Below, piece by piece: positions 15,593-24,660 of a stretch of DNA of 64,000 bases. Source of the stretch: Streptomyces pyxinicus (lineage in GTDB: Bacteria; Actinomycetota; Actinomycetes; Streptomycetales; Streptomycetaceae); contig NZ_JANUGP010000021.1 of NCBI RefSeq assembly GCF_024753135.1, positions 79,553 to 143,552 of the forward strand. The letters are read 5' to 3'. The position numbers and the translations under genes were made by a program. The notes beneath the pieces were generated by a model. That model saw nothing but the letters and a program-made list of their open reading frames with translations. It was not told the origin of the DNA and searched no databases. Each line of letters starts with the position of its first letter. Within the stretch, counting starts at the first letter, position 1.

Positions 15593-16540
15593 ATGACCAC
15601 GCACGAGATCACAGGCTTCACCCACCCCGCGTCCACCCCCACCGTGTCGGTCCGGCCGATCGCGCTGCCCGCGCCGCGGCGCGGCCAGGATCTGCGCATA
15701 CGCGTCTCCGCACCGGTCACCGGAACCGAACTGCCGGTCGTGCTGTTCGCGCACGGTTTCGGCTCCGACCTGGACGGCTACGCGCCCCTGACCGACCACT
15801 GGGCCTCCCACGGCTTCGTCGTGATCCAGGCCACGCACCTCGACTCCAGGCGCCTCGCCATGGCGGCGGACGACCCCCGAGCCCCCCACGTCTGGCGCCA
15901 TCGCGTCCAGGACATGAAGCTCCTCCTCGACGGACTCGACACCCTGGAGGCGGCCGTGCCCGGCCTGGCCGGCCGGGTCGACCGGAGCCGGGTCGTCGCG
16001 GCCGGCCACTCCTTCGGGGGCCAGACCGCCGGCATCCTCGTGGGCCTGCGCGTCACGGACCCGGGGACCGGCACCGCGCAGGACCTCTCCGACCCCCGCG
16101 TCATGGCCAGCGTCCAGCTCGCCACGGCCGGCCGGGGCGGCGCCGAGCTGACCCGCTTCGCGCACGAGAACCTGCCCTGGCTGCGCGACCAGGACTTCTC
16201 CCACATCACCGCCCCCGGCCTCGTCGTCGCCGGCGACCACGACGACCTCCCCCTCTCCACCCGGGGGCCGGCCTGGACCGTCGACCCCCACACCCTCAGC
16301 GTCAACCGCGTGAGCAGAAGCCTGCTCACCGTCCACGGCGGCGAACACTTCCTCGGCGGAATCTCCGGGTACGGGGCAGCGGAGACCACCGACGAGAACC
16401 CCCGGCGCGTCGCCCTCGTCCAGCAGGTCACCCTCGCCTATCTGCGCCATGTCACCGGCACCGACCACACCGACTGGGCCAGGACCCGGGCCGCCCTCGC
16501 CGGTGACGCCCACCCGCTGGGGCGGCTGGAGTCCGAGTAG
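15593..16540 (+). CDS. Alpha/beta hydrolase (chlorophyllase/PAF-acetylhydrolase-like)
   Basis: The 315-residue cytosolic hydrolase has the oxyanion region VVLFAHGFGSDLDGYAP, the nucleophile elbow AAGHSFGGQTAG (Ser at about 143), a LVVAGDHDD segment bearing the probable acid, and HGGEHFLGG bearing the probable catalytic His. No signal peptide. GGAAAGAA precedes the ATG at 15593. It is divergent from the MerR gene, which probably switches it on through the promoter at 15479-15510. The substrate is unknown; an ester or lactone is likely. Confidence 0.82.
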   Translation: MTTHEITGFTHPASTPTVSVRPIALPAPRRGQDLRIRVSAPVTGTELPVVLFAHGFGSDLDGYAPLTDHWASHGFVVIQATHLDSRRLAMAADDPRAPHVWRHRVQDMKLLLDGLDTLEAAVPGLAGRVDRSRVVAAGHSFGGQTAGILVGLRVTDPGTGTAQDLSDPRVMASVQLATAGRGGAELTRFAHENLPWLRDQDFSHITAPGLVVAGDHDDLPLSTRGPAWTVDPHTLSVNRVSRSLLTVHGGEHFLGGISGYGAAETTDENPRRVALVQQVTLAYLRHVTGTDHTDWARTRAALAGDAHPLGRLESE

Positions 16541-16716
16541 CCGGGCCGGCCCCCCAGGCACCCCGCGACCAGCGCCCGAGCCGCTGATGTGGGCGAAGCG
16601 GTCCCCGGTGTTATTCAATGAAGTGTGTGGTCAGGGATCTCGGGGCCCCACTCGCACGGGCTCGGGTACGGCCCCGGCACCGCGCCGGGCACAGGCGAGC
16701 GAGCTGAGAGAGCCGC

Positions 16717-18879
16717 ATGGACTCCACACCCTCTTCCTCGTCCTCGTCGCCGTTCGACCTGGTCAGCAGCGCCCTGGGACGCTACCTCCCGCGCGGCGCT
16801 GCGGCACCGGCCACCCCTCCCGCCGGCACGCAGGGCGAGCCCGGCACCCGCCGGGGCGACCCGGACGACCCGGAATCCGGCCGGCAGGAGCAGATCCTCG
16901 GCGCGGTCAACCTGGACCGGGAGCTGAGGATCACCCTCCGCAACCTGGACGCCCCCGTCTTCGCGGGTCTGGACGCCGCGATCGGCACCCCGTTCGTCGA
17001 CCTCCTGCCACCGGGGGACGTACCGACGGTCACCCGGCGCCTGCGGCAGGTCCTGGAGACCGGTGAGGCACACGTCGCCCGGGTGCAGCGCCTGCGCCGC
17101 CGCGACGGCTCGGAACTGGTCGTCTCCATGAGCATCCTGTCCGCCGCGGCACCCCAGGAAGGCCTGACCGTCTCCCTGATCGCCATGGCCAAGCGACTGC
17201 ACCTGTACGCCGCCGAGACCGCGATCGGCACCTCCCTGGACATCGGCGAGACCGCGCAGTCGCTCGCCGAGTCCCTGCTGGCCTGGGGCGACGTGGCCGC
17301 CGTCGACCTGGACTTCGCCGTATGGACGGGCGAGGGCGTCACCGACCGGGCACCGGGGCGCATCCGGCTGCGCCGGGCGGCCCTCGTACCGGACCGGGCG
17401 TGGCCCGAGGGCTACGCGACCCCGGGCGACGACCTGCCCGGCGACGCCAGCCGCCTGCTCGCCCAGGCGGTACGGCGGGACGACGCCCCCCAGGCCCTCG
17501 TCCTACCCGACCGGGAGACGGTCGAGCGGGTCCTCGGCAGCCCGCGGGTGGTACGCGCCCTGGTGCCCGGCGACCGGTCGGCGGGCGTGGCGTGCATACC
17601 GCTGGTCCTGGAGGGCCCACCGCCCGTCGTCCTGGGCGTGGCCGAGGTATGGCGGCGCGCCGACCGCCCCTTCCACGACAGCGAACTCCTCGACCTGCAG
17701 GAACTCGTCGCCAGGACCGCTCATCACGTCGACCTGGCCCGCCAGCACCAGCGCGAGCACACCCAGGTGCTCGCGCTGCAGCGCAGGCTGCTGCCCCGGA
17801 CCGGGGGCGACACGATCGAGATCGCCAGCGTCTACCAGCCGGCCACCCCCGACAGCGCGGGCGTCGGCGGCGACTGGGTCAACAGCTTCCCGCTGCCCGA
17901 CGGGCGGACCGCCCTGGTGGTCGGAGACGTCGTCGGGCACGGCCTGGGCGCGGCGGCGACCATGGGCCAGCTCAGCATGGAGGCCCGCGCGCTGCTGTCC
18001 GCGGGGCTGGCGCCCGACGAGGTGCTGGAGCACCTGGACGAGACCGTGACCCTGCTGGACGACACGGAGTCCGGACTCGCCGCCGGCTACAGCGCCCTCG
18101 GGTCCACCTGCTGCATCGCCGTCTACGACCCGGTCAGCCACCACATGGAACTCTCCAGCGCCGGCCACCTCCCGCCGGTCCTGGTGTCCCCGGACGGGAA
18201 GGCCGGCCCTCTGCCGGTGCAGCCGCACCCCGGACTCGGGGCCGAGTTCGCGCTGCGGGAGCCGTTCCACGTGCACTCGTTCGCCGCGCCCCCGGGCTCC
18301 CTGCTCGCCCTCTACACCGACGGTCTCGTGGAGGACCCCGCCGTGTCGATCGACGACGGCATCGACAGGCTGGCGGACGCCCTGTCCACGGTGCACCCCT
18401 GGGACGCCCTGCCGGGGGCCGCCCGGCAGGTGGTCGCCGCGCTGGCGCCCGCACGGCAGCGCGACGACGTGACGCTGCTGCTCGCCCGCATGATCGGCTA
18501 CCGCAACGGCGACACCGCGACCTGGCGGCTGCCGGCCCGCTACGACGCGCCCGCGCGGGCCCGTGCGCTGATCTCCGCGCTGCTGCGGGACTGGGACACC
18601 AGGGACGGCACCCGGGACACCGTCCTGCTGCTGGTCAGCGAGCTGGTCACGAACGCGGTCCGCTTCGCCACCGGACCCGTCACGGTCCGGATGATCAGGG
18701 CCGGGCACGGCCTGCTGTGCGAGGTGGGCGACACCGGCAACGGCAGGCCCCGGCTGGGCCGGGGCGGCCTCCTCGACGACAGCGGCAGAGGGCTGTACGT
18801 CGTGCACGGGCTCACCACCCGGTGGGGGGTGCGGTGGACCGACACCGGCAAGGTGGTCTGGGCGGAAGTCGCCCGGTGA
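16717..18879 (+). CDS. PAS-GAF-SpoIIE phosphatase with C-terminal anti-sigma-type ATPase domain
   Basis: The 720-residue cytosolic regulator has four parts: a disordered Ser/Pro-rich start, a PAS-like region (about 60-165), a GAF-like sensor (about 170-345), and a PP2C/SpoIIE phosphatase (about 370-585). The phosphatase motifs are GVGGDWVNSFPL, VVGDVVGHGLGAAA, YTDGLVEDP and RDDVTLLLAR. An RsbW-like HATPase (590-715) follows, with ELVTNAVRF, VGDTGNGRP and SGRGLYVVHGL. Such proteins can dephosphorylate an anti-anti-sigma factor and phosphorylate it in the opposite direction. This gives self-contained control of partner switching, as in the many Streptomyces paralogues. No STAS partner is adjacent. 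ATG start; a weak purine stretch lies upstream. Confidence 0.88.
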   Translation: MDSTPSSSSSSPFDLVSSALGRYLPRGAAAPATPPAGTQGEPGTRRGDPDDPESGRQEQILGAVNLDRELRITLRNLDAPVFAGLDAAIGTPFVDLLPPGDVPTVTRRLRQVLETGEAHVARVQRLRRRDGSELVVSMSILSAAAPQEGLTVSLIAMAKRLHLYAAETAIGTSLDIGETAQSLAESLLAWGDVAAVDLDFAVWTGEGVTDRAPGRIRLRRAALVPDRAWPEGYATPGDDLPGDASRLLAQAVRRDDAPQALVLPDRETVERVLGSPRVVRALVPGDRSAGVACIPLVLEGPPPVVLGVAEVWRRADRPFHDSELLDLQELVARTAHHVDLARQHQREHTQVLALQRRLLPRTGGDTIEIASVYQPATPDSAGVGGDWVNSFPLPDGRTALVVGDVVGHGLGAAATMGQLSMEARALLSAGLAPDEVLEHLDETVTLLDDTESGLAAGYSALGSTCCIAVYDPVSHHMELSSAGHLPPVLVSPDGKAGPLPVQPHPGLGAEFALREPFHVHSFAAPPGSLLALYTDGLVEDPAVSIDDGIDRLADALSTVHPWDALPGAARQVVAALAPARQRDDVTLLLARMIGYRNGDTATWRLPARYDAPARARALISALLRDWDTRDGTRDTVLLLVSELVTNAVRFATGPVTVRMIRAGHGLLCEVGDTGNGRPRLGRGGLLDDSGRGLYVVHGLTTRWGVRWTDTGKVVWAEVAR

Positions 18880-18931
18880 CGCGACCGGCGGGAGCGGCAG
18901 GGCCGCCCCCGCGGGTGCGGTGCGGACCCCC

Positions 18932-20110
18932 TTACAGCCACTCTCCTTCCAGGGCGGTGGCGGTCAGGCCGGGGGCGGCGGCGTACAGGACGGCACGGCT
19001 GCCCGCCTTCTGCCCGGCGTCGTGCGCCCGCCGCAGGATGTCGAACACGGCGGCGCCACCACGGTTCCCGGTGGTGTAACTGTCCCGGCTGTGCTCCAGC
19101 AGCCCCGACGGCCAGGAGTCGGGCATCGTCTGCTCCATGTACTCCAGCACCCGGGTCCCGCCGGGATGCGCGAGCAGCAGGTCCGGATGCCACGGCTCGG
19201 GGGCGTCCCGGTGCCGCAGGCGCAGCCACTCCCACATCGCCGTGACCGTCTCCTGCACGGCGCGCGGCCCACGGCGGTCCATCACGAAGTGGGTGCCGTC
19301 CGCCCGCGTCTCCAGCCGGTGCAGGTCCCGGGTGCCGGGCAGGGTGTGGTGCCAGGCGGCGTCCAGCCGCAGCACCGACTCGGGCCGCGGGCGGCCCGTC
19401 ACCACCGCGGCGACCGCGGTGTCCGCGAACAGTAGCCGCACGATGAGCGATTCGAGCGTGTCGTCCGCGGGCTGGTAGGTCGTGCTCAGCGCCTCCGAGA
19501 TCACGACCAGGACCACCCGGTCGGGATCCGCGGCCACCAGCTCCGCCGCCAGCGCCAGTGAGCGGGTCCCGGCGACGCAGGCCCACTGCGTCGCCGGCAG
19601 CAGCATCGCGTCGCCGCGCAGCGGAAGCCGGTTGGCCAGGGCGACGTCCAGGCCCGGCAGCGCCGGGGTGGTGGAGTTGCTGGTGATCAGGCAGTCGACG
19701 TCCGCGACGTCCAGCGCGGCGATCTGGAGGGCGCCGCGCGCCGCGTGCTCGCCGTAGGCCTGCACGGCCTCGAAGGCCGGCGCGGTGCGCTCCTGGACGG
19801 TCTGCCGCCTGGGTATCGCCTCCAGGGCGGCGATCACGCGGTCCACGTCCTGCTCGGCGAACCCCTCCCGGAGCAAGGCGCGTTGGGTCTCCTCGGTGCC
19901 GGGTGCCCCCGGACCGCCGCCGGCCGCGACGGCGGCCTCCAGCGGCAGCATCCACCCGCGGGTCTCGATACCCGTACTGGCCGCGATGCCGTCGATCCGC
20001 GGCGCCCACGCCGCGTGCCGGTGCCGGTCGCGTACTTCTGCCACGATCTGGCCGGTCGTCACGGGGTGCGCGCCGTGTATCACGGCGGGAGGGCAGAGGT
20101 AAGCGGCCAT
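18932..20110 (-). CDS. Type III polyketide synthase (chalcone synthase-like)
   Basis: The 392-residue thiolase-fold enzyme has the family's catalytic triad: Cys178 in WACVAGTRSL, His315 in LAHPGGTRVLEYME and Asn349 in TTGNRGGAAVFDIL. Typical blocks are ASTGIETRGWMLPLE and DVDCLITSNSTTPALPGLDV. It would condense malonyl-type extenders on an acyl-CoA starter into a pyrone, resorcinol or naphthalene product. Residues shaping the active site differ from the best-known Streptomyces enzymes, so no product is named. The usual Gly before the catalytic Cys is Ala. The ATG at 20110 lies 9 nt after GGAAAGG. No tailoring genes adjoin it. Confidence 0.85.
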   Translation of the reverse strand: MAAYLCPPAVIHGAHPVTTGQIVAEVRDRHRHAAWAPRIDGIAASTGIETRGWMLPLEAAVAAGGGPGAPGTEETQRALLREGFAEQDVDRVIAALEAIPRRQTVQERTAPAFEAVQAYGEHAARGALQIAALDVADVDCLITSNSTTPALPGLDVALANRLPLRGDAMLLPATQWACVAGTRSLALAAELVAADPDRVVLVVISEALSTTYQPADDTLESLIVRLLFADTAVAAVVTGRPRPESVLRLDAAWHHTLPGTRDLHRLETRADGTHFVMDRRGPRAVQETVTAMWEWLRLRHRDAPEPWHPDLLLAHPGGTRVLEYMEQTMPDSWPSGLLEHSRDSYTTGNRGGAAVFDILRRAHDAGQKAGSRAVLYAAAPGLTATALEGEWL

Positions 20111-20354
20111 GACGGGCACCTTTCCACGGGGAATGAGGGGGAACGTCACACGTGCTGTGCCCTGGGTCACTTCGGCACATCACACCCAAGTCCATGCCGA
20201 TGCGGTCCATTTCCGGCACCGGCATCCGGCATCGAGCATGCCCGCTAAAGGGACATTTCCGCTGTGATCCACGCAACTCAGGCGGAAATTTGGTGGGGTG
20301 ACACGGCCCACACCGCCGAACGGTCATGGCGACGGGGCCGGTGCGGGGTCCTGC

Positions 20355-21809
20355 CTACTGCCCCGCGGCGTTGAGGAGGTCGAGGGCGCTCTGCTGGCAT
20401 CCGTAGTCGGTGGTGCCCGCGCCGCCGCTCCAGTGGGGGCCGTACTGGTCGAGGGTGTCGCGGTCCTTGGCGTAGGCCGTGTCCGCCCAGCGGTCGAGCG
20501 TCGACGCGTAGGGATGGCCGGCCAGTTGGGCGTCCAGCCGGCCGAGCCCCCGTACGTACGCCCCCTTGAAGGAGGGGCCGTCGCCGGTGCAGCCGTCGGA
20601 CTCGCCGGGCTCGCGCAGCACGCCGTCGGTCTGGAGCCGGGCGGTGGAGGCGTCGGCCAGCTCACGGGCCGTACTCAGGAGACCGCTGTCACCGGTCGCC
20701 CGGTACAGCTCGGTGAGGCCGCCGAGCACGACACCCTGGTTGTACGTCCAGGTCGTCCGGCCGTTGTTGGCGCAGCCGTCGGTGAGACCGTCGTTGATCA
20801 TGTGGTCCACGTTGACCATGCCGCTCTGCCGGAACCACGACCACTCCCGCCGGGCCCGGTCCAGATACCCGGTGTCGCCCTGGATCCGGTTGTGGAGCGC
20901 CGCGTTGAGCTGGAGGAAGAGTTCGTTGGTGATCGCGTTCTTGTAGGTCTTGGTCTGGTTCCACAGCACCCCGCCCCCGCACGCGCTCGTCCAGTACGCG
21001 TTCATGTGGTCGGCGTCGGCGCGCGCGGTGTCCAGGTACCGGCGGTCACCGGTGGCGTCGTACGCGGCCACCCAGGCCAGCCCCCACCAGCCGGTGTCGT
21101 CGAGGTAGTCGTTCGTGAAGTCGCCACCCTGCGCGCCGAGGTTCTTGTCGTAGGTGGCGGCGATGGCGTACTGGTAGCTCGGCATCCCGCTGGCCCGCGC
21201 GTTGTCGATGACGGCCGTCAGCGCGTTGGCCGCGGTCCACCAGCCGTCGCCCCCGAACAGACCGGTGCCCCGGTCGTACGACATCATCAGCGCGGTGGCG
21301 GCGGCGGTGCCCCGGCTCCAGGCGTTGCGGTCGACCCGCGCCCAGGCGGTACAGGTGATCTCCGGCCGGTCACCGGCCTTGCCGCAGGCGCGAAGTGCCC
21401 CGACGCCGGCGGTGTTCCAGTCGTCCACGTTGTACATCCCGGTGCGCCATCCGCGTGCCCCCTCGGGGGTCTTGGTGTCGCCGAGCTTGCTGCCCGACGA
21501 CCAGGTCCTGCCGCCGTCGAAGCTGCGGTCGAGCCACACCTCGTCGCCGGGATTCCCGTTGTCGATCGTGGCCCAGCCCATGACATCGTTGTCGGACAGG
21601 TGCAGCCGGACCGTACGGCCGAAGAGCGAACTGCCGGCCGGGACGCGGTCCGAGGTGGCGGCGGCGGGGTCGCGGCCGTCGCAGTACGTGTCGCAGATCG
21701 CCGCCGCCGCGAAGTCGCCGCCGGCTTCGACGGCCATGGCGGGCGTGGTGGCCAGCAGGGAGACGGCGAACGGCAGCGCGGCCGCCCGTGCTCTTCTCAA
21801 CAGGGCCAT
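20355..21809 (-). CDS. Secreted GH76 endo-alpha-1,6-mannanase
   Basis: The 484-residue product carries a signal peptide (ARAAALPFAVSLLATTPAMA). An N-terminal beta-rich module (about 28-155; VRLHLSDNDVMGWATIDNG, VWLDRSFDGGRTW) is often found before this catalytic domain. The GH76 alpha/alpha barrel follows, with the adjacent catalytic Asp pair in YLDDTGWWGL (Asp237 and Asp238) and family blocks GGVLWNQTKTYKNAITNELF and TWTYNQGVVLGGL. It should hydrolyse the alpha-1,6-mannose backbone of fungal or actinobacterial mannans. ATG at 21809 with AGAGGTG upstream. It is divergent from an M64 peptidase. Confidence 0.92.
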   Translation of the reverse strand: MALLRRARAAALPFAVSLLATTPAMAVEAGGDFAAAAICDTYCDGRDPAAATSDRVPAGSSLFGRTVRLHLSDNDVMGWATIDNGNPGDEVWLDRSFDGGRTWSSGSKLGDTKTPEGARGWRTGMYNVDDWNTAGVGALRACGKAGDRPEITCTAWARVDRNAWSRGTAAATALMMSYDRGTGLFGGDGWWTAANALTAVIDNARASGMPSYQYAIAATYDKNLGAQGGDFTNDYLDDTGWWGLAWVAAYDATGDRRYLDTARADADHMNAYWTSACGGGVLWNQTKTYKNAITNELFLQLNAALHNRIQGDTGYLDRARREWSWFRQSGMVNVDHMINDGLTDGCANNGRTTWTYNQGVVLGGLTELYRATGDSGLLSTARELADASTARLQTDGVLREPGESDGCTGDGPSFKGAYVRGLGRLDAQLAGHPYASTLDRWADTAYAKDRDTLDQYGPHWSGGAGTTDYGCQQSALDLLNAAGQ

Positions 21810-21918
21810 GGATTCACCTCTCTTGGACTACTGGCATCGTCCCGCGCATGTCAAGGCTGTTTGGGATTCACCCAACTCCTTGCGCCGATCCGGACGTTGG
21901 TCCTAGGTTGGGCCGCCT

Positions 21919-21958
21919 GTTAAGTGCCTGTGTAACTCCGCTTATCTCGGCACTTAAC
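21919..21958. promoter_or_regulatory. 10-bp inverted repeat upstream of the M64 peptidase
   Basis: Arms GTTAAGTGCC and GGCACTTAAC are perfectly complementary, separated by 20 bp (about two helical turns), and end 28 bp before the peptidase start. They could be an operator for the divergent GH76/peptidase pair or an mRNA leader hairpin. Confidence 0.4.
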
Positions 21959-21986
21959 TCTCCCCACGCGCCAAGGAGTTCACCGC

Positions 21987-23240
21987 ATGAGAAGAACCCT
22001 GTACTCGGCGCTCGCCGCCGCGTTCACCCTCACCGCACTGGGCCTGGCCACCGCGCCGGCGCAGACCGCGGCCGGCGCGCCCGGCGAGCGGCGCGAGGTG
22101 TTCGCGCCCGACGGGTCCATACGTACCGTCCAGGTGCCCCAACGCCCCCAGGCGGCACCGGACGCCCGCACCCGCGCAGCCGCGGCGGCGGCCACCGTGG
22201 AGCCCGTCGAGGTGAACGGCCCGAGCAGCAGCAAGCTGGACCTGGTCTTCGTCGGGGACGGCTACACCTCGGCGGAGCTGGACACCTACCGCGCCCACGT
22301 GCGCTCCAAGGTCGCCGAACTGTTCGCCGTCGAGCCGTTCAAGAGCTACCGCTCGATGTTCAACATCTGGCAGGTGAACGTCGTCTCGCGGGAGTCGGGC
22401 GTGGACGACGACCCCACCCCGGGCGTCCGCCGGGACACCGCCCTGGACATGAACTACTACTGCGACGGCCTGGCCCGGCTGCTGTGCGTGGACGAGGCCA
22501 AGGCCGCGCGGTACGCCGCCCAGGCACCGCAGGCGGACCAGGTCGTCGCCCTCGCCAACAGCACCACCTACGGCGGCGCGGGCGGCACGGCGGCCACCGC
22601 GGCCGGCGGCAACGCGCAGGCCGGACAGATCGTCGTCCACGAACTCGGCCACTCCCTGGGCGGCCTGGCCGACGAGTACGACAGCCCGGGCCGCTACCAG
22701 GGCGACGAACCGTCCGAGCCGAACGTCTCGGTCCACCCCCAGGCCGACATGGCCGCACAGCGGACGAAGTGGTACCGCTGGCTCGGGCGGCCCACCCCGG
22801 ACGGTGGCACGATCGGCACCTACGAGGGCGCCAAGTACGCCGCCCTCGGCATCTACCGCCCCAGCCAGAACTCGATCATGCGCACCCTGGGCCGGGAGTA
22901 CAACGCGCCCGGGCGAGAGGCCATGATCGCCGCGTTCTACCGCAAGGCGGGTGTCGCCGCCCAGGACCCCGCCCGGCCGACCGCGGCCGGCGGATGGCTC
23001 CTCCGGGTGCGGCCGCAGCACCCGGACGGCCCGCCGCTCCAGGTGAGCTGGCGGATCGACGGCCACCCCCTGGCCCACCGGGGCGAACGACTGGACACCT
23101 CGCACCTCCCGGCCGCCCTGCTCGCCGGCCGCGGACGGCACCGCCTCACCGCCACCGTGACCGACCCGACCCCCTGGGTACGCGACCCCGCGCTGCGATC
23201 CGTTCTCCGGGGCACCTTCACCTGGACCGTACGCATCTGA
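21987..23240 (+). CDS. Secreted M64-family (IgA-type) zinc metallopeptidase
   Basis: The 417-residue product has a signal peptide (ALAAAFTLTALGLATAPAQTAAG). A propeptide-like segment precedes the M64 domain, which has LDLVFVGDGYTSAELDTY, the zinc motif HELGHSLGGLADEY (His218, Glu219, His222) and the downstream NSIMRTLGREYNAPG. A C-terminal domain of about 95 residues looks beta-rich (LQVSWRIDGHPL, RHRLTATVTDPTPWV). M64 peptidases degrade IgA in gut bacteria; in soil organisms the substrate is not known. The ATG at 21987 follows AAGGAG. Confidence 0.9.
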   Translation: MRRTLYSALAAAFTLTALGLATAPAQTAAGAPGERREVFAPDGSIRTVQVPQRPQAAPDARTRAAAAAATVEPVEVNGPSSSKLDLVFVGDGYTSAELDTYRAHVRSKVAELFAVEPFKSYRSMFNIWQVNVVSRESGVDDDPTPGVRRDTALDMNYYCDGLARLLCVDEAKAARYAAQAPQADQVVALANSTTYGGAGGTAATAAGGNAQAGQIVVHELGHSLGGLADEYDSPGRYQGDEPSEPNVSVHPQADMAAQRTKWYRWLGRPTPDGGTIGTYEGAKYAALGIYRPSQNSIMRTLGREYNAPGREAMIAAFYRKAGVAAQDPARPTAAGGWLLRVRPQHPDGPPLQVSWRIDGHPLAHRGERLDTSHLPAALLAGRGRHRLTATVTDPTPWVRDPALRSVLRGTFTWTVRI

Positions 23241-23249
23241 ACACCACGG

Positions 23250-23289
23250 TTGCCCGACGCGCGGCGCCACTCGGCCGCGGGTCGGGCAA
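23250..23289 (+). terminator. Terminator after the M64 peptidase gene
   Basis: TTGCCCGAC and GTCGGGCAA arms, with further GC-rich pairing inside the loop, begin 10 bp after the stop codon. Confidence 0.6.
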
Positions 23290-23449
23290 TCGGCTTCCCG
23301 GACGACCTCACCGACCGCTTTCACCCCTCGCCTTAGCCCTGGAGAACCCTTGACGACCCAAGGGACCGGCTGGTCATGGGCGTTTGCCGGGTGGCGTAGT
23401 GTCTGTGCCTGGTTTGTTGGCCGAGGATCGGGTCGAGGGGTCGGGTGTG

Positions 23450-24295
23450 ATGGTGGACGAGGGCGCGCGGGTGTTGCTGGACCGGTTGGTGACGGGGCGC
23501 GAGGAGTTCGTCGCGCAGTGGACGGGGCGGGTCGGTGAGGAGCTGCGGGGCCGGCTGAGCACGGTCGAGCTGAGCCGTGAGCTGGGGGAGTTGTACGAGG
23601 CGGTCGTGGCCGGACTCTCGGCGGGCGGACTGGACGGCCGTGGGGAGTCTTTCGGCGAGGCGCGGAGCCTGCTGATCGAATTGTCCCGCACGCGCGCGCG
23701 ACAGGGTTTCACCCCCACGGAGACGGCACGGAGCGTATTCGCGCTGAAGGAGGTACTGGAGCCGGCTCTCGCCGCGGACGCCGAGGGCGCGCGGGTCTAT
23801 TTGCAGTTCGCGCGTTTGCTTGACGACCTGGGACTGCTGACGACGGAAGCGTACGTGCGCACGCGTGAGGAGATCATCTCCTCGCAGGCGGAGCAGCTTC
23901 TGGAACTGTCGACGCCGGTCGTGAAGCTCTGGGACGGAGTGGTGGGCGTTCCGCTGGTGGGAACGCTCGATTCCGCGCGTACGCAGGTGGTGATGGAGAA
24001 GCTGCTCCAGACGCTGGTGGACAGCGATTCCACGCACGCCATCATCGACATCACGGGTGTGGCGACGGTGGACACCCAGGTCGCTCAGCATCTGCTGAAG
24101 ACCGTGGTCGCCGCCCGGATGATGGGCGCGCAGTGCATCATCTCGGGAATTCGTCCGCAGATCGCCCAGACGATCGTGGCATTGGGCATCGAGTTCGGTG
24201 ACATTCCGACGAACGCGTCACTGTCCGACGCCTTGCGTCAGGCCCTGAAGGAAATCGCGGCGAATGCCGAGGACGACGTGCGAGGCCTGCTGTGA
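23450..24295 (+). CDS. rsbR: RsbR-type stressosome sensor/scaffold protein
   Basis: The 281-residue product has an all-helical N-terminal domain (about 1-150), the usual place of the non-haem globin-like sensor in RsbR paralogues, and a C-terminal STAS domain. In the STAS domain DITGVATVDTQVAQHLLK carries the Thr equivalent to T171, and GIRPQIAQTIV the one equivalent to T205 of Bacillus RsbRA. Both are kinase targets of RsbT. RsbR assembles with RsbS into the stressosome. An upstream ATG gives a longer frame, but the ATG at 23450 has GAGGGG 9 nt upstream. First gene of a six-gene run with 4-bp overlaps. Confidence 0.85.
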   Translation: MVDEGARVLLDRLVTGREEFVAQWTGRVGEELRGRLSTVELSRELGELYEAVVAGLSAGGLDGRGESFGEARSLLIELSRTRARQGFTPTETARSVFALKEVLEPALAADAEGARVYLQFARLLDDLGLLTTEAYVRTREEIISSQAEQLLELSTPVVKLWDGVVGVPLVGTLDSARTQVVMEKLLQTLVDSDSTHAIIDITGVATVDTQVAQHLLKTVVAARMMGAQCIISGIRPQIAQTIVALGIEFGDIPTNASLSDALRQALKEIAANAEDDVRGLL

Positions 24296-24660
24296 CCGAT
24301 CGCGTTCCCGTTCTGAAAATCGGTGATGTCCTGCTGGTTTCCATCCAGACGGATCTGGAGGACCAGATGGTGATGGACCTCCAGGAGGACCTTTCGCACC
24401 GGATCGCGGAGACCAGTGCGAAGGGTGTCATCATCGACATCTCCGCACTGGAGATCGTGGATTCCTTCGTGGGGCGCATGCTGGCGACGAACGCGTCGAT
24501 CTCGCGGGTGCTGGGCGCCGAGACCATTGTGGTGGGCATGCGGCCGGCGGTGGCGATGACCCTGGTCGAACTCGGGCTGTCGCTGACGGGTGTGCGTACG
24601 GCGCTGAATCTGGAGCGTGGGCTGAAACTGTTGCGGCGGATCAGCGCGGGCCGGGTATGA
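24292..24660 (+). CDS. rsbS: RsbS-type stressosome STAS protein
   Basis: The 122-residue single STAS domain has the signature IDISALEIVDSFVGRML, whose Ser (in DSFVGR) matches the phosphorylated S59 of Bacillus RsbS. RsbS sequesters the kinase RsbT in the stressosome, and phosphorylation of the Ser releases it. It begins with GTG overlapping the rsbR stop by 4 bp (translational coupling) and likewise overlaps rsbT. Confidence 0.92.
   Translation: MTDRVPVLKIGDVLLVSIQTDLEDQMVMDLQEDLSHRIAETSAKGVIIDISALEIVDSFVGRMLATNASISRVLGAETIVVGMRPAVAMTLVELGLSLTGVRTALNLERGLKLLRRISAGRV

Noticed and set aside
19490..19520. Apparent loss of the catalytic cysteine of the type III polyketide synthase (Leu where ELCS is often seen)
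   Set aside because: That position is not the nucleophile. The catalytic Cys is in the preceding G/A-C-x-A-G block and is present as Cys178.
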